DNA of 64,000 nucleotides from Burkholderia cenocepacia (GTDB lineage: Bacteria > Pseudomonadota > Gammaproteobacteria > Burkholderiales > Burkholderiaceae): contig NZ_UAQZ01000012.1 in the NCBI RefSeq assembly GCF_900446215.1, forward strand, positions 868,001-932,000, read 5' to 3'. The translations under genes were made by a program, and so were the position numbers. Position 1 is the stretch's first letter. Each line of letters opens with the position of its first letter. Of the stretch, positions 17,156 to 25,755 are shown piece by piece. A model generated the notes under the pieces. That model did not search any database and had not been told where the DNA came from. It saw only the letters and a list, made by a program, of their open reading frames with translations.

Positions 17156-17791
17156 ATGAACACTTCTTCTGGCAAACCTGCGGCGGCGCTCGATCCGCAC
17201 GCGGTCGACCTGTTCGAGTTTGCCCGCAGCGGGCGGCAGGCAGCCGGCGCGGTGCACCTCTCGCAACTGCCGCGCATGTTAAACGAAGTGCCGACGGACG
17301 CGCCAGATCGCGACACGGTCTTCACGTGGCAGGCGGAAGGGTTCACGCAAAAGGAGTTGCAGGACGACGGCACCGACGGGCAGCAGCCGTATCTGCGCCT
17401 CGCGGTGCACGGCCATGCGTGGCTCACGTGCCAGCGCTGCATGACGCCGTACGACCAGACGTTCGACGTCGACATGACGTACCGGATCGTCGCGACCGAA
17501 GAAGAAGCTGAAGAATTTCCGCTCGACGACGATGAAGCCGATGTGATCGTGGGCTCACGCCAGTTCGATCTCGTCGACTTGATCGAAGAGGAATTGCTGC
17601 TTTCGTTGCCGCTCGTGCCCAAGCACGAGGTTTGCCCGGCAGTTCACGAAAGCCTCGTGTCGGGCGCGAGCGGTCCCACGGAAGAGACGGACGAGGCGTC
17701 CGACGAAGCCGGGGACGAAGGCAAACGGCCGAATCCGTTCGCAGCGCTGGAAGCGTTGAAGAAGGACGGTGACGGCACCAAGAAACACTAA
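17156..17791 (+). CDS. yceD: YceD (DUF177), large ribosomal subunit RNA accumulation protein
   Basis: A 211-residue DUF177 protein. Its E. coli homologue is needed for normal 23S rRNA accumulation. It has the typical Cys pair LTCQRCM (Cys92, Cys95) and the later HEVCPAVHE. The tail is very acidic (EETDEASDEAGDEG). It directly precedes rpmF, the conserved pairing that led to its functional link with ribosome assembly. A GGAG-type site (GCAGGAG) precedes the ATG. Confidence 0.92.
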   Translation: MNTSSGKPAAALDPHAVDLFEFARSGRQAAGAVHLSQLPRMLNEVPTDAPDRDTVFTWQAEGFTQKELQDDGTDGQQPYLRLAVHGHAWLTCQRCMTPYDQTFDVDMTYRIVATEEEAEEFPLDDDEADVIVGSRQFDLVDLIEEELLLSLPLVPKHEVCPAVHESLVSGASGPTEETDEASDEAGDEGKRPNPFAALEALKKDGDGTKKH

Positions 17792-17835
17792 GCAGTTGTG
17801 GCGCGGGAAGGCGTAAGGGCTTTGGGCCAGGGTAG

Positions 17836-17864
17836 TTAAGCGCCGGATCGGGCTGTGTTAGAAT
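17836..17864 (+). promoter_or_regulatory. Possible promoter ahead of rpmF
   Basis: TAGAAT (17859-17864) is a good -10 box 26 bases before the rpmF start. The matching -35 (TTAAGC, 17836-17841, 17-bp spacing) is weak. A following TTAGGAG serves as ribosome-binding site. Confidence 0.4.
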
Positions 17865-17889
17865 CCGGAAAATTATTTAGGAGTTAGTC

Positions 17890-18069
17890 ATGGCAGTCCA
17901 GCAAAACAAGAAGTCGCCGTCGAAGCGCGGCATGCATCGTTCGCACGATTTCCTGACGGCAGCGCCGCTGGCAGTCGAGCCGAGCACGGGTGAAGTGCAC
18001 CTGCGTCACCACGTCAGCCCGAACGGCTACTATCGCGGCAAGAAAGTCGTCAAGACGAAGAACGACTAA
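17890..18069 (+). CDS. rpmF: 50S ribosomal protein L32
   Basis: A 59-residue basic protein beginning [20 protein letters not shown], the unmistakable L32 start, and ending KKVVKTKND. It lacks the four zinc-binding cysteines of the C+ form, so it is the zinc-independent type usual in proteobacteria. It lies between yceD and plsX in the conserved yceD-rpmF-plsX-fab order. Confidence 0.97.
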
Positions 18070-18150
18070 GCGTCAAGTCACGCGTTGCGCGCTACGCTCG
18101 CCGTTCGCGTGACAACTGGTTCGCTTGACACTTTCCTGGCTCAACAAAAA

Positions 18151-18176
18151 GGCGGCATTCAACTGCCGCTTTTTTG
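18151..18176 (+). terminator. Intrinsic terminator or attenuator between rpmF and plsX
   Basis: GCGGCA / TGCCGC (18152-18157 and 18164-18169) with a 6-base loop, followed by a run of six T. It ends 23 bases before plsX, so it may only partly terminate and set the ribosomal-protein to fatty-acid expression ratio. Confidence 0.75.
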
Positions 18177-18198
18177 TGCCTGAAATTCGTCGCATTCC

Positions 18199-19305
18199 AT
18201 GACCGTAAAGCTCACAATCGATTGCATGGGAGGCGACCACGGCCCGTCCGTGACCGTTCCCGCGGCAGTCAAGTTCGTCCGCGCGCATCCCGATGCGCAC
18301 CTGATGCTCGTCGGCATCGAAAGCGCGATTCGCGCTCAGCTGAAGAAGCTGAAAGCCCTCGACGATCCCGCGTTGACCATCGTGCCCGCCACCGAAGTCG
18401 TGGCGATGGACGATCCTGTCGAAGTGGCGCTGCGCAAGAAGAAGGATTCTTCGATGCGCGTCGCGCTCAACCACGTCAAGGACGGCGCGGCGCAGGCCTG
18501 CATCTCCGCCGGCAATACCGGCGCGCTGATGGCCGTTTCCCGTTACGTACTCAAGACGCTGCCCGGCATCGAGCGGCCCGCGATCGCGTTCGCGCTGCCG
18601 AACCCGACCGGCTACACGATGATGCTGGACCTCGGCGCGAACGTCGACTGCGAACCGCAGCACCTGCTGCAGTTCGCGGAGATGGGGCACGCGCTCGTGG
18701 CCGCGCTCGAAGGCAAGGAGCGCCCGACGATCGGCCTGCTGAACATCGGCGAAGAGGTCATCAAGGGCAACGAGACGATCAAGCGCGCAGGCGAGCTGCT
18801 GCGTGCCAGCACGCTCAATTTCCGCGGCAACGTGGAAGGCAACGACATCTACAAGGGCACCGTCGACGTGATCGTGTGCGACGGCTTCGTCGGCAACGTC
18901 GCGCTGAAGACGTCCGAGGGGCTCGCGCAGATGCTGTCGGACATCATCCGCGAGGAGTTCGGCCGCTCGCTGATGTCGAAGCTGATGGCGCTGCTCGCGC
19001 TGCCTGTGCTGATGCGCTTCAAGAAGCGCGTCGACCACCGCCAGTACAACGGCGCGGCGCTGCTGGGGCTGAAGAGCCTCGTGATCAAGAGCCACGGTTC
19101 GGCCGACGCCTACGCGTTTGAGTGGGCGATCAAACGCGGGTATGATGCCGTCAAAAACGGGGTGCTGGAGCGCCTCGCGCGCGCGATGGCGGATAATTCA
19201 GTGTCGCTCGGCGACGGCGAACACGACGCGGGCGGCGCGGGCCATGCAAGCCCGGCCGCAGGCCATCACGCCGAACCTTCCGCTGCGCAATCCTCTAAAG
19301 CATAA
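18199..19305 (+). CDS. plsX: Phosphate acyltransferase PlsX
   Basis: Makes acyl-phosphate from acyl-ACP for phospholipid synthesis. The 368-residue protein starts MTVKLTIDCMGGDHGPSVTVPAAVKF and includes CISAGNTGALMA and CDGFVGNVALKTSEG, hallmark PlsX blocks. The last about 40 residues are a His/Ala/Gly-rich extension beyond the typical length. fabH begins at the base after its stop codon, indicating tight coupling. Confidence 0.96.
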   Translation: MTVKLTIDCMGGDHGPSVTVPAAVKFVRAHPDAHLMLVGIESAIRAQLKKLKALDDPALTIVPATEVVAMDDPVEVALRKKKDSSMRVALNHVKDGAAQACISAGNTGALMAVSRYVLKTLPGIERPAIAFALPNPTGYTMMLDLGANVDCEPQHLLQFAEMGHALVAALEGKERPTIGLLNIGEEVIKGNETIKRAGELLRASTLNFRGNVEGNDIYKGTVDVIVCDGFVGNVALKTSEGLAQMLSDIIREEFGRSLMSKLMALLALPVLMRFKKRVDHRQYNGAALLGLKSLVIKSHGSADAYAFEWAIKRGYDAVKNGVLERLARAMADNSVSLGDGEHDAGGAGHASPAAGHHAEPSAAQSSKA

Positions 19306-20295
19306 ATGGCCCAATCGACTCTCTATTCCCGCGTGCTCGGCACGGGCAGCTACCTGCCGCCCGACCGCGTCACGAACCAGCAGTTGACCGATCGTCTTGC
19401 GAAGGAAGGCATCGAGACGAGCGATGAATGGATCGTGGCGCGCACGGGCATCCATGCGCGCCATTTCGCCGCACCGGACGTCACGACGAGCGATCTCGCG
19501 CTCGAGGCGTCGCGTCGTGCGATCGAAGCGGCCGGTGTCGATCCGCAGTCGATCGACCTGATCATCGTCGCGACTTCGACCCCCGATTTCGTGTTCCCGA
19601 GCACCGCGTGCCTGCTGCAGAACAAGCTCGGCATCAAGAACGGCGGCGCGGCATTCGACGTACAGGCCGTGTGTTCGGGCTTCGCGTACGCGATGGCGAC
19701 GGCCGACAGCTTCATCCGCAGCGGCCAGCATCGTACGGCGCTCGTGGTCGGCGCGGAGACGTTCTCGCGCATTCTCGACTTCAAGGACCGCACGACCTGC
19801 GTGCTGTTCGGCGACGGTGCCGGCGCGGTGATCCTGTCCGCGTCGGAAGAGCCGGGCGTGCTCGGCAGCGCGCTGCATGCGGACGGCAGCTACTCGAACA
19901 TCCTGTGTACGCCGGGCAACGTCAACCGCGGCGTGATCGACGGCAGCGCGTTCCTGCACATGGACGGACAAGCCGTGTTCAAGCTCGCGGTCAACGTGCT
20001 CGAAAAGGTCGCGATCGAAGCGCTCGCGAAGGCGAATCTCGCGCCCGAGCAAATCGACTGGCTGATTCCGCACCAGGCCAACATCCGCATCATGACCAGC
20101 ACCTGCCGCAAGCTCGGCCTGCCGCAGGAGCGCATGGTCGTGACGGTCGACCAGCACGGCAATACGTCGGCCGCGTCGATCCCGCTGGCGCTCGACGCCG
20201 CGGTGCGCGACGGTCGCATCCAGCGTGGCCAGCACGTGCTGATCGAAGGCGTCGGCGGCGGCTTCACCTGGGGCGCGTCGGTCTTCCGCTTCTGA
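19306..20295 (+). CDS. fabH: 3-oxoacyl-ACP synthase III (KAS III)
   Basis: Condenses acetyl-CoA with malonyl-ACP to start fatty acid synthesis. The 329-residue protein has the complete Cys-His-Asn triad: Cys123 in VQAVCSGFAYA, His256 in IPHQANIRI and Asn286 in QHGNTSAAS. It directly abuts plsX and precedes fabD. Confidence 0.97.
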   Translation: MAQSTLYSRVLGTGSYLPPDRVTNQQLTDRLAKEGIETSDEWIVARTGIHARHFAAPDVTTSDLALEASRRAIEAAGVDPQSIDLIIVATSTPDFVFPSTACLLQNKLGIKNGGAAFDVQAVCSGFAYAMATADSFIRSGQHRTALVVGAETFSRILDFKDRTTCVLFGDGAGAVILSASEEPGVLGSALHADGSYSNILCTPGNVNRGVIDGSAFLHMDGQAVFKLAVNVLEKVAIEALAKANLAPEQIDWLIPHQANIRIMTSTCRKLGLPQERMVVTVDQHGNTSAASIPLALDAAVRDGRIQRGQHVLIEGVGGGFTWGASVFRF

Positions 20296-20379
20296 TCCGC
20301 GGCGCGCGACAAGCCGCGCGCGGATCCCATCGGCGCGCCGTTCGTGCGCGCCGTCCGAATCGATTCAATTGGGGACGAT

Positions 20380-21312
20380 ATGAAATTTGCATTCGTTTTT
20401 CCGGGGCAGGGCTCGCAGGCGATCGGCATGCTCAACGCATTCGCCGATCTGGCCGTCGTGCGCGAGACGCTCCAGGAAGCATCCGATGCACTCAATCAGG
20501 ATCTCGGCAAGCTGATCGCCGAAGGCCCGGCCGAAGAGCTGAACCTGACCACCAACACGCAGCCCGTGATGCTGACCGCGGCGTATGCGTGCTACCGCGC
20601 GTGGCAGCAGGCAGGCGGCCCGGCGCCGTCGATCGTCGCCGGCCACAGCCTCGGTGAATACACGGCGCTCGTCGCGGCCGGCGCACTTGCGTTCAAGGAT
20701 GCGGTGCCGCTCGTGCGCTTTCGTGCACAGGCGATGCAGACGGCCGTGCCGGTCGGCCAGGGCGGCATGGCCGCGATCCTGGGCCTCGACGACGACACGG
20801 TGCGCGCGGTATGCGCGGAAGCCGCGGAGGCGGGCGTCGTCGAAGCGGTGAACTTCAATGCTCCGGCGCAGGTCGTGATCGCGGGCAGCAAGGCCGCGGT
20901 CGAAAAGGCATGCGAGATCGCGAAGGCGAAGGGCGCGAAGCGCGCGCTGCCGCTGCCGGTGTCGGCGCCGTTCCATTCGTCGCTGCTCAAGCCGGCGTCG
21001 GACCAGCTGCGCGACTACCTCGCGAACGTCGACGTGAAGGCGCCGCAGATTCCGGTCGTCAACAACATCGACGTTGCCGTGGTCAGCGATCCGGCCGCGA
21101 TCAAGGATGCGCTGGTGCGCCAGGCCGCGGGCCCGGTGCGCTGGGTCGAGTGCGTGCGGCATATCGCCGGCACGGGCGTCACGCACGTGATCGAATGCGG
21201 TCCGGGCAAGGTGCTGGCCGGCCTGACGAAGCGCATCGATGGCAACCTGACGGGTGCGTCGGTGTTCGATCCGGCTTCGCTCGACGAAGCGCTCAAGCTC
21301 GCGACCGCCTGA
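20380..21312 (+). CDS. fabD: Malonyl-CoA:ACP transacylase
   Basis: Loads malonyl groups onto ACP. The 310-residue protein starts MKFAFVFPGQGSQAIGM after a GGGGACG site. The nucleophile Ser90 lies in GHSLGEY and the catalytic His199 in PFHSS. An upstream in-frame GTG/ATG region from 20344 lacks FabD similarity, so 20380 is preferred. Confidence 0.97.
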   Translation: MKFAFVFPGQGSQAIGMLNAFADLAVVRETLQEASDALNQDLGKLIAEGPAEELNLTTNTQPVMLTAAYACYRAWQQAGGPAPSIVAGHSLGEYTALVAAGALAFKDAVPLVRFRAQAMQTAVPVGQGGMAAILGLDDDTVRAVCAEAAEAGVVEAVNFNAPAQVVIAGSKAAVEKACEIAKAKGAKRALPLPVSAPFHSSLLKPASDQLRDYLANVDVKAPQIPVVNNIDVAVVSDPAAIKDALVRQAAGPVRWVECVRHIAGTGVTHVIECGPGKVLAGLTKRIDGNLTGASVFDPASLDEALKLATA

Positions 21313-21348
21313 CGCGGCGCCTTTTCCCAAGCAACGGACATTCGATTC

Positions 21349-22098
21349 ATGGACAAGACTCTCGATAAACAGGTTGCGATCGTGACCGGCGCGTCGCGCG
21401 GCATCGGCCGTTCGATCGCGCTCGAACTCGCGCGCCTGGGCGCGACGGTGATCGGCACGGCGACGAGCGAATCGGGCGCCACCGCGATCACCGCGGCGTT
21501 CGCGGAAGCGGGCGTCACGGGCCGCGGCGCGGTGCTGAACGTCAACGACGCGGCAGCCGCCGAGGCACTGATCGATGCGACCGTGAAGGAATTCGGCGCG
21601 CTGAACGTGCTCGTCAACAACGCAGGCATCACGCAGGATCAGCTCGCGATGCGGATGAAGGACGAGGACTGGGACGCGGTGATCGACACCAATCTGAAGT
21701 CGGTGTTCCGCCTGTCGCGCGCGGTGCTGCGCCCGATGATGAAGGCGCGCGGCGGCCGTATCATCAACATCACGTCGGTGGTCGGCTCGGCCGGCAATCC
21801 GGGTCAGGTCAACTACGCGGCCGCGAAGGCCGGCGTCGCGGGCATGACGCGTGCGCTCGCGCGCGAAATCGGCAGCCGCGGCATCACGGTGAACTGCGTG
21901 GCGCCGGGCTTCATCGACACCGACATGACGAAGACGCTGCCGGAAGAACAGCAGGCCGCGCTCAAGACCCAGATTCCGCTCGGCCGCCTCGGCAGCCCGG
22001 AGGACATCGCCCATGCCGTCGCGTTCCTCGCATCGCCGCAGGCCGGTTACATCACCGGCACGACGCTGCACGTGAACGGCGGCATGTACATGTCGTAA
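21349..22098 (+). CDS. fabG: 3-oxoacyl-ACP reductase
   Basis: NADPH-dependent reductase of the elongation cycle. The 249-residue short-chain dehydrogenase has the cofactor motif GASRGIG near residue 14, the NNAG motif, and the catalytic Tyr156/Lys160 in NYAAAKAG. It lies 36 bp after fabD. Confidence 0.97.
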   Translation: MDKTLDKQVAIVTGASRGIGRSIALELARLGATVIGTATSESGATAITAAFAEAGVTGRGAVLNVNDAAAAEALIDATVKEFGALNVLVNNAGITQDQLAMRMKDEDWDAVIDTNLKSVFRLSRAVLRPMMKARGGRIINITSVVGSAGNPGQVNYAAAKAGVAGMTRALAREIGSRGITVNCVAPGFIDTDMTKTLPEEQQAALKTQIPLGRLGSPEDIAHAVAFLASPQAGYITGTTLHVNGGMYMS

Positions 22099-22149
22099 CG
22101 GTTTTCGTTTACCATCCGCGCCGTATCCCGTTTTTCAGGCGGATCGGCG

Positions 22150-22166
22150 CTTGATCGACCATCAAG
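22150..22166. promoter_or_regulatory. Inverted repeat CTTGAT-N5-ATCAAG upstream of the acpP promoter
   Basis: A perfect 6-bp dyad with a 5-base spacer, about 32 bp before the acpP -10 box. Operator-like symmetry; no regulator can be named from sequence. Confidence 0.35.
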
Positions 22167-22197
22167 CCAACGCGCGTTTTGGCGTCAGCAAACCTGA

Positions 22198-22203
22198 TAA
22201 AAT
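22198..22203 (+). promoter_or_regulatory. Candidate -10 box for acpP
   Basis: TAAAAT within CTGATAAAATGCG, about 40 bp before acpP. ACP is needed in large amounts, so its own promoter inside the fab cluster is expected. The strong Shine-Dalgarno GGAGGGG (22234-22240) follows. Confidence 0.5.
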
Positions 22204-22242
22204 GCGCGCACTTGTAAATCTGAACTTTCCCTCGGAGGGGTA

Positions 22243-22482
22243 ATGGACAACATCGAACAACGTGTCAAGAAGATCGTCGCTGAACAACTGGGCGTCGCGG
22301 AAGCCGAGATCAAGAACGAAGCTTCGTTCGTGAACGACCTGGGCGCGGACTCGCTCGACACGGTCGAACTGGTGATGGCTCTCGAAGACGAGTTCGGCAT
22401 GGAAATCCCGGACGAAGAAGCAGAGAAGATCACGACCGTTCAGCAAGCGATCGACTACGCTCGCGCAAACGTCAAGGCGTAA
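22243..22482 (+). CDS. acpP: Acyl carrier protein
   Basis: A 79-residue acidic carrier of fatty acyl chains. The phosphopantetheine attachment site is Ser37 in [12 protein letters not shown]. It is followed by a hairpin/T-rich region and then fabF. Codons are strongly biased, as expected for a highly expressed gene. Confidence 0.98.
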
Positions 22483-22566
22483 GCGCCTTTCGCGCTTGTC
22501 CGCCACGTCGCCGCGATCTTCGCGATTGACGCGCCATCCTGCCGGCTTCGCGCCGGACGGACTAAC

Positions 22567-22619
22567 AGCCACAGGGCTCGCAGGGCTGGTTCCTGTGGCC
22601 ACTGTGGCTTTTGTTTTTG
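22567..22619 (+). terminator. Hairpin region with two alternative 3' arms between acpP and fabF
   Basis: AGCCACAG (22567-22574) can pair with CTGTGGCT (22602-22609), which is followed by TTTGTTTTTG, making a terminator. The overlapping GCCACAGG can instead pair with CCTGTGGC (22592-22599). This could give partial termination after acpP. Confidence 0.65.
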
Positions 22620-22646
22620 TCATCCAATAATGGAAAAGAGGTTACC

Positions 22647-23879
22647 GTGAGCCGCCGTCGTGTTGTCGTTACAGGCCTGGGGCTGATTTCGCCTGTTGGC
22701 AATAATGTTGCCGACGGCTGGGCCAATCTCGTCGCCGGCAAGTCCGGTATCGCCACCGTCACGAAGTTCGATGCGTCGAACCTCGCCTGCCATTTCGCGG
22801 GCGAAGTGAAGGGCTTCAGCGCCGAGGAGTACATCCCGGCGAAGGAAGCCCGGAACATGGATACGTTCATCCATTACGGCATCGCCGCCGGCGTCCAGGC
22901 CATCAAGGACAGCGGGCTGGAAGTGACCGAAGCCAACGCGGAACGCATCGGCGTGCTGGTCGGTTCCGGCATCGGCGGCCTGCCGATGATCGAAGACACG
23001 CACCAGACCTACGTCGATCGTGGCGCGCGCCGGATTTCGCCGTTCTTCGTGCCGGGCTCGATCATCAACATGATCTCGGGTCACCTGAGCATCATGTTCG
23101 GCCTGAAGGGCCCGAACCTCGCGGCCGTCACGGCCTGCACGACCGGCCTGCACAGCATCGGCCTCGCCGCGCGCCTGATCCAGGCCGGCGACGCCGACGT
23201 GATGGTCGCGGGCGGCGCCGAATCGACGGTGTCGCCGCTCGGCATCGGCGGGTTCGCCGCCGCGCGCGCGCTGTCGACCCGCAACGACGATCCGGCCACC
23301 GCGTCGCGTCCGTGGGACAAGGACCGCGACGGCTTCGTGCTGGGCGAGGGCTCGGGCGTGATGGTGCTCGAGGAGTACGAGGCGGCGAAGGCGCGCGGCG
23401 CGAAGATCTACGCGGAAGTCGTGGGCTTCGGCATGACGGGTGACGCGTACCACATGACCGCGCCGAACATGGACGGTCCGCGCCGCTGCATGGTCGCGGC
23501 GCTGCGCGACGCCGGCCTGAATGCCGACGAGGTGCAGTACCTGAACGCGCATGGCACGTCGACGCCGCTGGGCGACAAGAACGAGTCCGACGCGGTGAAG
23601 GCGGCCTTCGGCGAGCACGCGTACAAGATGGTGGTCAACTCGACGAAGTCGATGACGGGCCACCTGCTGGGTGGCGCGGGCGGCCTCGAATCGGTGTTCA
23701 CGGTGCTGGCGCTGCACAACAACGTGTCGCCGCCGACCATCAACATCTTCAACCAGGACCCCGAGTGCGATCTCGATTACTGCGCGAACACCGCGCGTGA
23801 CATGAAGATCGACGTTGCCGTGAAGAACAACTTCGGCTTCGGCGGGACCAACGGCACGCTGGTGTTCAAGCGCGTCTGA
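22647..23879 (+). CDS. fabF: 3-oxoacyl-ACP synthase II (KAS II)
   Basis: Elongating condensing enzyme. The 410-residue protein starts at GTG 22647 (VSRRRVVVTGLGLISPVG), preceded by AAAAGAGG. The Cys164 nucleophile is in TACTTGLHSIG, with the histidines in NAHGTSTPLGD and NSTKSMTGHLLG. An in-frame TTG twelve codons earlier has no family support. Confidence 0.96.
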   Translation: MSRRRVVVTGLGLISPVGNNVADGWANLVAGKSGIATVTKFDASNLACHFAGEVKGFSAEEYIPAKEARNMDTFIHYGIAAGVQAIKDSGLEVTEANAERIGVLVGSGIGGLPMIEDTHQTYVDRGARRISPFFVPGSIINMISGHLSIMFGLKGPNLAAVTACTTGLHSIGLAARLIQAGDADVMVAGGAESTVSPLGIGGFAAARALSTRNDDPATASRPWDKDRDGFVLGEGSGVMVLEEYEAAKARGAKIYAEVVGFGMTGDAYHMTAPNMDGPRRCMVAALRDAGLNADEVQYLNAHGTSTPLGDKNESDAVKAAFGEHAYKMVVNSTKSMTGHLLGGAGGLESVFTVLALHNNVSPPTINIFNQDPECDLDYCANTARDMKIDVAVKNNFGFGGTNGTLVFKRV

Positions 23880-23890
23880 CGTCGAATCGC

Positions 23891-24355
23891 TTGACGAGTC
23901 CATTCGATGCTCCGGCCGGGCGTCCGCAGCGCTTTGCGTTGCGGGCCTCGGCCGTGTCGTATCTCGTGCTGGCCGCGTTCGTCGCATCGGCTGCCGCGTC
24001 GGCGTACCTGTTCTGCGCGCCGCGCGCGGGCGCTGTCGCCGGCGCCGGCGTGTCGGCCGCGACGGCGGCACTGCTGGCCGTATGGGCGGCGCGGGCCTGC
24101 GCCCGCCGGCTGCCGGCCGAGCTGCGGATCGATGCGTTCGGGGAGATTGCGGCGTTTGGCCGCACCGGGCGATTGCTGGCCCGCGGTCGCGTGACCGGCC
24201 ATGCGCACTGGAGCAGCCTGCTGCTGGTGCTGTCGATCGGGCAGGGCGCCCGGCGCGCGCGGCCGCTGCTGATTCCGGCCGACGCGCTCGACGCCGCGTC
24301 GTTCAGCGCGCTGTCGGTGCTGGCGAGAACGGCCGGGGCGGCGGGGCAGGCATGA
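23891..24355 (+). CDS. Small membrane protein, possibly YgfX/CptA-like
   Basis: A 154-residue protein with two adjacent hydrophobic helices (about residues 21-65), then a soluble domain with LRIDAFGEIAAFGRTG and ARPLLIPADALDAASFSALSVLAR. This architecture resembles YgfX (DUF1434) proteins, but I cannot confirm it. It starts at TTG 23891 with no clear Shine-Dalgarno, so the start is uncertain. It is located 11 bp after fabF and 92 bp before the sigma-E gene, on the same strand. Confidence 0.6.
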   Translation: MTSPFDAPAGRPQRFALRASAVSYLVLAAFVASAAASAYLFCAPRAGAVAGAGVSAATAALLAVWAARACARRLPAELRIDAFGEIAAFGRTGRLLARGRVTGHAHWSSLLLVLSIGQGARRARPLLIPADALDAASFSALSVLARTAGAAGQA

Positions 24356-24401
24356 CGGCGGCGCGGTTACCGACCGTAACCAGCGGCCGGCGCCGGAACG
24401 C

Positions 24402-24407
24402 TACAAT
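24402..24407 (+). promoter_or_regulatory. Candidate -10 box for the rpoE operon
   Basis: TACAAT lies 39 bases before the rpoE GTG start, in the gap after the YgfX-like gene. No good -35 hexamer or clear sigma-E-type GGAAC/TCTGA pair was found. Confidence 0.35.
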
Positions 24408-24446
24408 AACGCTCCGCGTTGCATCCCTAGTTAACGGATTTGTCAG

Positions 24447-25046
24447 GTGAGTGAAAAAGAAATCGATCAGGCTCTGGTCGAGCGCGTACAGAAGGGCGAC
24501 AAGGCGGCGTTCGAACTCCTGGTCTCCAAATACCACCGCAAGATCATCCGGCTGATCTCGCGCCTCGTGCGGGATCCCGCCGAGGTCGAGGATGTGGCCC
24601 AGGACGCGTTCATCAAGGCGTATCGTGCGCTGCCGCAATTCCGCGGCGAATCGGCGTTCTATACGTGGTTGTACCGAATTGCCGTCAACACGGCGAAGAA
24701 CTACCTTGCGACGCAAGGCCGCCGGGCGCCGACCTCGACCGAGGCCGATGCGGAGGAAGCGGAAACTTTCTCGGACGCAGACCAACTAAGGGATATCAAC
24801 ACGCCTGAGTCGATGTTGATGAGCAAGCAGATTGCCGAGACGGTCAACGCTGCGATGGCTCTGCTGCCCGAAGAACTGCGCCAGGCAATCACACTGCGCG
24901 AGATCGAGGGCCTGAGCTACGAAGAGATCGCGGAAATGATGGGCTGTCCGATCGGGACGGTCCGCTCGCGGATCTTCCGTGCGCGCGAGGCAATCGCTGC
25001 CAAATTGCGTCCGCTGCTCGATACGCCCGAAGGCAAGCGCTGGTAA
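24447..25046 (+). CDS. rpoE: RNA polymerase ECF sigma factor RpoE/AlgU
   Basis: Envelope-stress sigma factor. The 199-residue protein has region 2 (FELLVSKYHRKIIRLISRLVRDPAEVEDVAQDAF compressed to DPAEVEDVAQDAFIKAYRAL) and region 4 with LREIEGLSYEEIAEMMGCP and GTVRSRIFRAREA. The GTG start follows CAGG. It is followed by its anti-sigma factor (rseA), rseB and a DegP-type protease, the AlgU-MucABD arrangement. It presumably responds to outer-membrane protein misfolding. Confidence 0.95.
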   Translation: MSEKEIDQALVERVQKGDKAAFELLVSKYHRKIIRLISRLVRDPAEVEDVAQDAFIKAYRALPQFRGESAFYTWLYRIAVNTAKNYLATQGRRAPTSTEADAEEAETFSDADQLRDINTPESMLMSKQIAETVNAAMALLPEELRQAITLREIEGLSYEEIAEMMGCPIGTVRSRIFRAREAIAAKLRPLLDTPEGKRW

Positions 25047-25132
25047 GCGCGACGGGCGGAACGACGCGGGTCGGGGTCTAGTTACGGATAGAGTCGTGAA
25101 GTCACGACGGGGTGTGCAAGATGGGGAGCATC

Positions 25133-25750
25133 ATGGGGTCGGTCAATACGCAATCGCAAGCGTGCTCGCGCGGCGAGCGCCTTTCCGCGCTGGTCGACGG
25201 CGAAATGTTCGATGGCCCGGATCACGGGCAGTTTCTGGCTGAGCTCGACCGCGCGGATCGCGCTGCGTGGGCCCATTACCACCTGATCGGCGATGCGCTG
25301 CGCTCGGACGAGCTCGCGCTGCCGCCCGCGCTGAGCGTCGCGTTTACCGCACGCATGTCGGCCGCGCTCGAAAGCGAGCCGCACCTGCTGGCTCCGGCGG
25401 CCGCGCCGGCCGCGCGCAAGCTGCTGTCGCTGCGTCGGCGCGTCGTGCCCGCGTTCGCGGTGGCCGCCGCGGCGGCCACGCTGACCTGGGTCGTCGTCCC
25501 GCAAATGCAGACGGCCGGTACGCCGGGCGCCGTCCAGGTCGCCTCGATCGGCGCGCAGCAGGGCGGCAACCTGCAGCGCGTGACGGTTGCGCAGGCATCG
25601 GCCCAGCCCGGCCTGCAGGACGTCAACATCATTCGCGACGCCAGCCTCGACCAATACCTTGAAGCGCACCAGCAATTCGCCCAGCAGCCCGTCGTCACGG
25701 GTTCGATGCCGCTGATCCGCGCTGCCGTGACCACCACGCCAGGCCAATAA
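25133..25750 (+). CDS. rseA: Anti-sigma-E factor RseA/MucA-like
   Basis: A 205-residue single-pass inner-membrane protein. Its cytoplasmic N-terminal domain (SRGERLSALVDGEM, WAHYHLIGDALRSDEL) is the sigma-E-binding RseA domain, followed by a TM segment at about residues 102-122 and a periplasmic tail. Start 25133 is chosen because GGGGAG (25123-25128) is spaced for it; ATGs at 25121 and 25112 are alternatives. Regulated proteolysis of this protein would release RpoE. Confidence 0.9.
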   Translation: MGSVNTQSQACSRGERLSALVDGEMFDGPDHGQFLAELDRADRAAWAHYHLIGDALRSDELALPPALSVAFTARMSAALESEPHLLAPAAAPAARKLLSLRRRVVPAFAVAAAAATLTWVVVPQMQTAGTPGAVQVASIGAQQGGNLQRVTVAQASAQPGLQDVNIIRDASLDQYLEAHQQFAQQPVVTGSMPLIRAAVTTTPGQ

Positions 25751-25755
25751 ACCCG

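Noticed and set aside
19198..23870. Several minus-strand open frames opposite the fab genes
   Set aside because: Shadows of fabH, fabD, fabG and fabF with Arg/His-rich translation and no start signals.
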